64,000 nt of DNA, taken from Cerioporus squamosus. Its lineage: Eukaryota > Basidiomycota > Agaricomycetes > Polyporales > Polyporaceae. The DNA lies in the NCBI GenBank assembly GCA_022592435.1, contig JABYQS010000086.1:1-64000 (forward strand), in the 5' to 3' direction. The notes under the pieces were generated by a model. It saw only the letters and a list, made by a program, of their open reading frames with translations, made no database searches and was not told the DNA's origin. A program made the translations under genes and the position numbers. This document shows, in pieces, positions 61,080 through 64,000 of this stretch (position 1 is its first letter; every line of letters starts with the position of its first letter).

Positions 61080-62827
61080 ATGTCGACAAAGGCTACGTCC
61101 GGAAGGACGACCGTCGAGCAGACCCCCATCGTCATCCCGGACCTGACAATCAAGGACCTCCTCTCCGCCATTCCGTGAGTCCTTTCATATCCGCGCGCCG
61201 GACTTCTCGTGTTGAACCCCAACGGCGCGCAGGGCGCACTGCCATAAGCGGTCTGCCATCAGGTCCTCAGGCTACATGTGAGTGCCCTTTCTATGCGTCT
61301 TTTGACGTGTCATTTCGCGCCATGCTGAGTTCACCCCTAGCGTGATGGACGTCGTGATCATTGGCGCCGTCTGGAAGCTCACCACTCTGCTCGACACGTT
61401 CATTGCCCCCGAGAACATCGCGCTCCCCCACCCTCTCCTCTACCCTGCTGCGCGCTTTGCTGTCTGGGCGCTCTACTCGTTCTTTGTCGGCCTTTTTGCG
61501 ACCGGCCTCTGGGTCATAGCCCACGAATGTGGACACCAGGCATTCTCTGAGAGCAAGACCATCAACAACGCCGTCGGATGGGTCCTTCACTCTGCGTAAG
61601 TGTTATAGTTTGTGCTGTGGGCGTCTTCGCGTCTCCCACTTATGCTAAAACGCGTCTAACTGACATGTGATTATTGCTCTTGCCGCGATTGCGATTGAAT
61701 TCGCTGTCTTCTCCTCTTTGAATCTTCACATACAGGCTCGGTGTGCCTTACCACGCGTGGCGGATCACCCATGCTGCCCACCATGCTGCGACTGCCCATA
61801 TGACGCAAGACCAGGTTTTCGTCCCTCGGACCCGTTCTGAGCTCGGTCTTCCTGAGTTCGACCCGACCAAGGAGGACCTCGCGGGCTCCAGCGTGACGGA
61901 CGAGGTCAAGCAGGAACTCTGGGAGGCTCTTGGTGATTCTCCCATTGGTGCCATCTACGGTTCTCTGCGTTACTTGGTGCGTACTTCATACAGTGTCCTT
62001 GTAGTAACTGCGCACCTGACTGGACTTTATTAGATTGGTGGCTGGCCGGCATACCTCATCCGTAACGCTTCTGGCCAAGTCCGTTACCCTGAGGGCACCA
62101 ATCGTATGTCGTGTGATACCTCGATATGCAGCTCTGGCTCACATCTCCGTAGACTTCGCGCCTTCCTCCGTGATGTTCCGCCCCCACCAGCGCGGTCAGA
62201 TCATCATCTCCAACATCGGTATCATGCTTTGGCTCGGCGCTCTTGGCCTGGCTATCAACCGTTTTGGATTCTTCGAGGTCTTCCGCACCTATCTCATCCC
62301 CTACCTCTGGTACGTTTTCCCTTTCGCGGGTGATCTGTAGCCCTCTAACATTGGATCCCAGGGTAAACCACTGGCTCGTCCTCATCACTTTCCTCCAGCA
62401 CACCGACCCTGTCCTGCCCCACTACCGCGCCTCTGAGTTCACCTTCCCCCGTGGTGCGCTCTCGACGCTCGACCGCAAACTTCTTGGAGACCTCGGCAGC
62501 GTCATGGGTTGGCTCGGCGCCTTTGCGACGCACGGTATCTCTGAGACGCACGTTCTCCACCACGTCTCTAGCAAGATCCCCCACTACCACGCATGGGAGG
62601 CTACCGATGCCCTCCGCAAGCGCCTTGCTCAGAACGGCATCCATCTCCGAGGCCGCCCTGGAGGCTGGGCTGAGGTGTACCGTGTGTTCAGGGAGTGCAA
62701 GTTCGTCGAGGACGAGGGCGACATCTTGTTCTACAAGAACGCGTACGGCCTGGCGGCGACGCGCCCCGTCTACACGGACAACTCTGCGAGCGACTCGGGT
62801 ATCGAAATCCTCGACAAGGACGCATAG
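61080..62827 (+). CDS. FAD2: Delta-12 fatty acid desaturase (oleate desaturase)
   Basis: Membrane di-iron desaturase of the endoplasmic reticulum that converts oleoyl to linoleoyl chains. Exons 61080-61174, 61233-61277, 61341-61595, 61736-61976, 62034-62103, 62153-62309 and 62362-62827 encode 442 residues, in phase. Three histidine boxes are present: HECGH (about 106-110, WVIAHECGHQAFSESKTINN), HAAHH (about 145-149, WRITHAAHHAATAHMTQDQV) and HVLHH (about 351, ISETHVLHHVSSKIPHYHAW). Hydrophobic helices flank them (ARFAVWALYSFFVGLFATGL; IIISNIGIMLWLGALGLAIN). The sequence between boxes 2 and 3 (HFAPSSVMF; VNHWLVLITFLQHTDP) is that of fungal delta-12 enzymes. Delta-15 activity in addition cannot be excluded from sequence alone. 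The start ATG directly follows a CT-rich leader. Confidence 0.95.
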
Positions 62828-63818
62828 ATACCCGCGTTCCTCTGTTGTGTCGCACTCGCATTGCTGTCGCCCCTCCACATTCACTTTGGTTTGCCGCTGC
62901 CTGACACGACCTCATCCACGCACACTGTCACGTAACACCCAGACATAACGCCTTTCTGTCATGTTCTACTGCACAACGGACACGGCGTGTTACTGGCGGA
63001 CGCAGCCAACGCTCCAGGTTGTGTGAGCAGTTCTGCGAACGACGGGGTTGTACGACGTAGAATGAGATAGAAGATACGGTTCCGTAGGTTAGAGAGCGCA
63101 ATAATGATTCGGATTTACAGGAGTCTGAACACTGGTGTACCGAAGGCTTGCGCTCGAGACAGACGTCCACCTTCTCTTCAACCTTGGACAACCTGAGACT
63201 ATGTATACGTTCTTCAATTCTTTTGCAGGCCGGATGCTGGTCGGTCGTTGGCCGCGGTCGTGCACTTCGCGCGGCAAACTCCTGCAAGTTGACGGGCGCT
63301 CCTCGAGGTAGTATGCCCTCTTCTCTCCCTCTTACGCACCCACCGTTCAGCTATATATACAGGAGATAGGCTTGGAGGGAACATCGCCGAGACAACTCTT
63401 TCGAGTTCTCCCGCGGTCTTTCCAACGCAAGCCTTTCGTCGAGGTTGCAATGCAGCATGTAAGGAGCTTCGCCGCCTTATCGAGCGTCCAGAAGAATGTA
63501 GCAGCCTACATACTTGCAAGTCTTGCAGGAAATACGGTTCACTTGGATCGTGGAACACGGTGGTACTTATCACGCACGATGTAGACGCCAAAGAAAAATG
63601 CCATGGAAGAGTTACAGTGGACTGCCTAGATTTTGATACGGCATGTAGCATACGTCGTGACTGCCACGTCGGTCGTCCTGCAGCATGGGCTCGGGGATGT
63701 GCGGAGAGATGGTTCATACAACAGACAGCAGCGCAAATGGGGGAGAGTGTGTGCCCAAACCAGCAAGGCGCGAACCAGACGCCCGATCACCAACAACCGG
63801 AGGGAGCGAGCGAGAAAT
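62828..63818. other. Convergent intergenic region desaturase / RPS19
   Basis: About 1 kb between facing stop codons. Short frames only; a TATATATA stretch near 63351-63358 is AT-rich untranslated DNA. No gene supported. Confidence 0.4.
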
Positions 63819-64000
63819 CTACTCCTCGTCCTCGTCCTCCTCTTCCTCCTCCTCATCCTCCTCCTCCTCGCGGGCAGCCTCGACGACGGCGGTGGCGATG
63901 CGGTCGAGGTCGCGCTGGCCGTCCTGGGAGATGCGGCGGCCGCCGTTGTCGGTCTGCTCGAGGACGCCGATCTTCTCGAGCGACTGGCAGATCTTGCGCT
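63819..64000 (-). CDS. RPS19: 40S ribosomal protein S19, C-terminal part (cut by the window edge)
   Basis: The last 59 residues are visible; the 5' part lies beyond position 64000. RKICQSLEKIGVLEQTDNGG, then RRISQDGQRDLDRIA, match the conserved end of eukaryotic S19 (eS19), a small-subunit protein needed for 18S rRNA maturation. In most eukaryotes the protein stops shortly after this point. Here it continues with AVVEAAREEEEDEEEEEE and further Asp/Glu residues up to the TAG at 63819-63821, giving an acidic tail of about 20 residues. An acidic end is unusual for a ribosomal protein. The reading frame is unambiguous because the GAG/GAC run is directly continuous with the conserved region. Confidence 0.93.
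   Translation of the reverse strand, partial: RKICQSLEKIGVLEQTDNGGRRISQDGQRDLDRIATAVVEAAREEEEDEEEEEEDEDEE

Overview
The window is nuclear DNA from a filamentous basidiomycete, most likely an agaricomycete such as a polypore. Nearly every gene is cut by short GT-AG introns, mostly 45-70 nt. Several genes belong to families typical of Agaricomycetes (DUF6535, DUF6534, two-PAS and BTB proteins), and the DNA is GC-rich. I found no bacterial operon, CRISPR array, prophage, intact transposon, rRNA or tRNA. Coordinates marked as exons were obtained by reading splice sites by eye and checking that the reading phase is kept across every junction.

Layout: Rad4/XPC DNA repair protein (+, 513-4436) converges on the tRNA m1A58 methyltransferase subunit TRM61 (-, 4516-7461). 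TRM61 is divergent from a small two-PAS protein (+, 8221-9721). After a gene-poor 3 kb come a HAD phosphatase (-, 12742-13883) and, divergent from it, a 1086-residue Ser-rich orphan (+, 15223-18648). Next are a Fus1-like single-pass membrane protein with a cytoplasmic SH3 domain (+, 21385-23280), an F-box-like protein (+, 24843-26534) and a damaged or mis-sequenced DUF6534 membrane-protein gene (+, about 27.4-29.5 kb). Pyruvate decarboxylase (+, 30866-33349) follows, then a DUF6535 membrane protein (-, 33755-36452), AMP deaminase (-, 36768 to about 39843), eIF3 subunit i (-, 40197-41711), a BTB/POZ protein (+, 42267-44332), an RRM+YTH m6A-reader-like protein (+, 46340-50309), a secreted GH30 glucanase (-, 52815-55295), a divergent casein kinase 1 (+, 56515-58939), a delta-12 fatty acid desaturase (+, 61080-62827) and the 3' end of ribosomal protein S19 (-, from 63819).

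The genes do not form one pathway. They are a normal eukaryotic mixture of housekeeping functions (DNA repair, tRNA modification, translation, purine and pyruvate metabolism, lipid desaturation) with lineage-specific signalling and membrane proteins between them. Divergent pairs share upstream regions: TRM61/PAS, HAD/Ser-rich, eIF3i/BTB and GH30/CK1.

The most interesting observations are an 8-nt microexon in pyruvate decarboxylase, an eIF3i gene whose first coding exon is only the ATG followed by a 19-nt exon, a 17-nt microexon in GH30, a YTH domain split by about 200 low-complexity residues, a CK1 kinase with a tandemly duplicated helical module at its C-terminus, and an acidic tail on ribosomal protein S19. 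Three genes (Rad4, AMP deaminase, DUF6534) contain a reading-frame break that could be real decay, an unusual intron or a sequence error.
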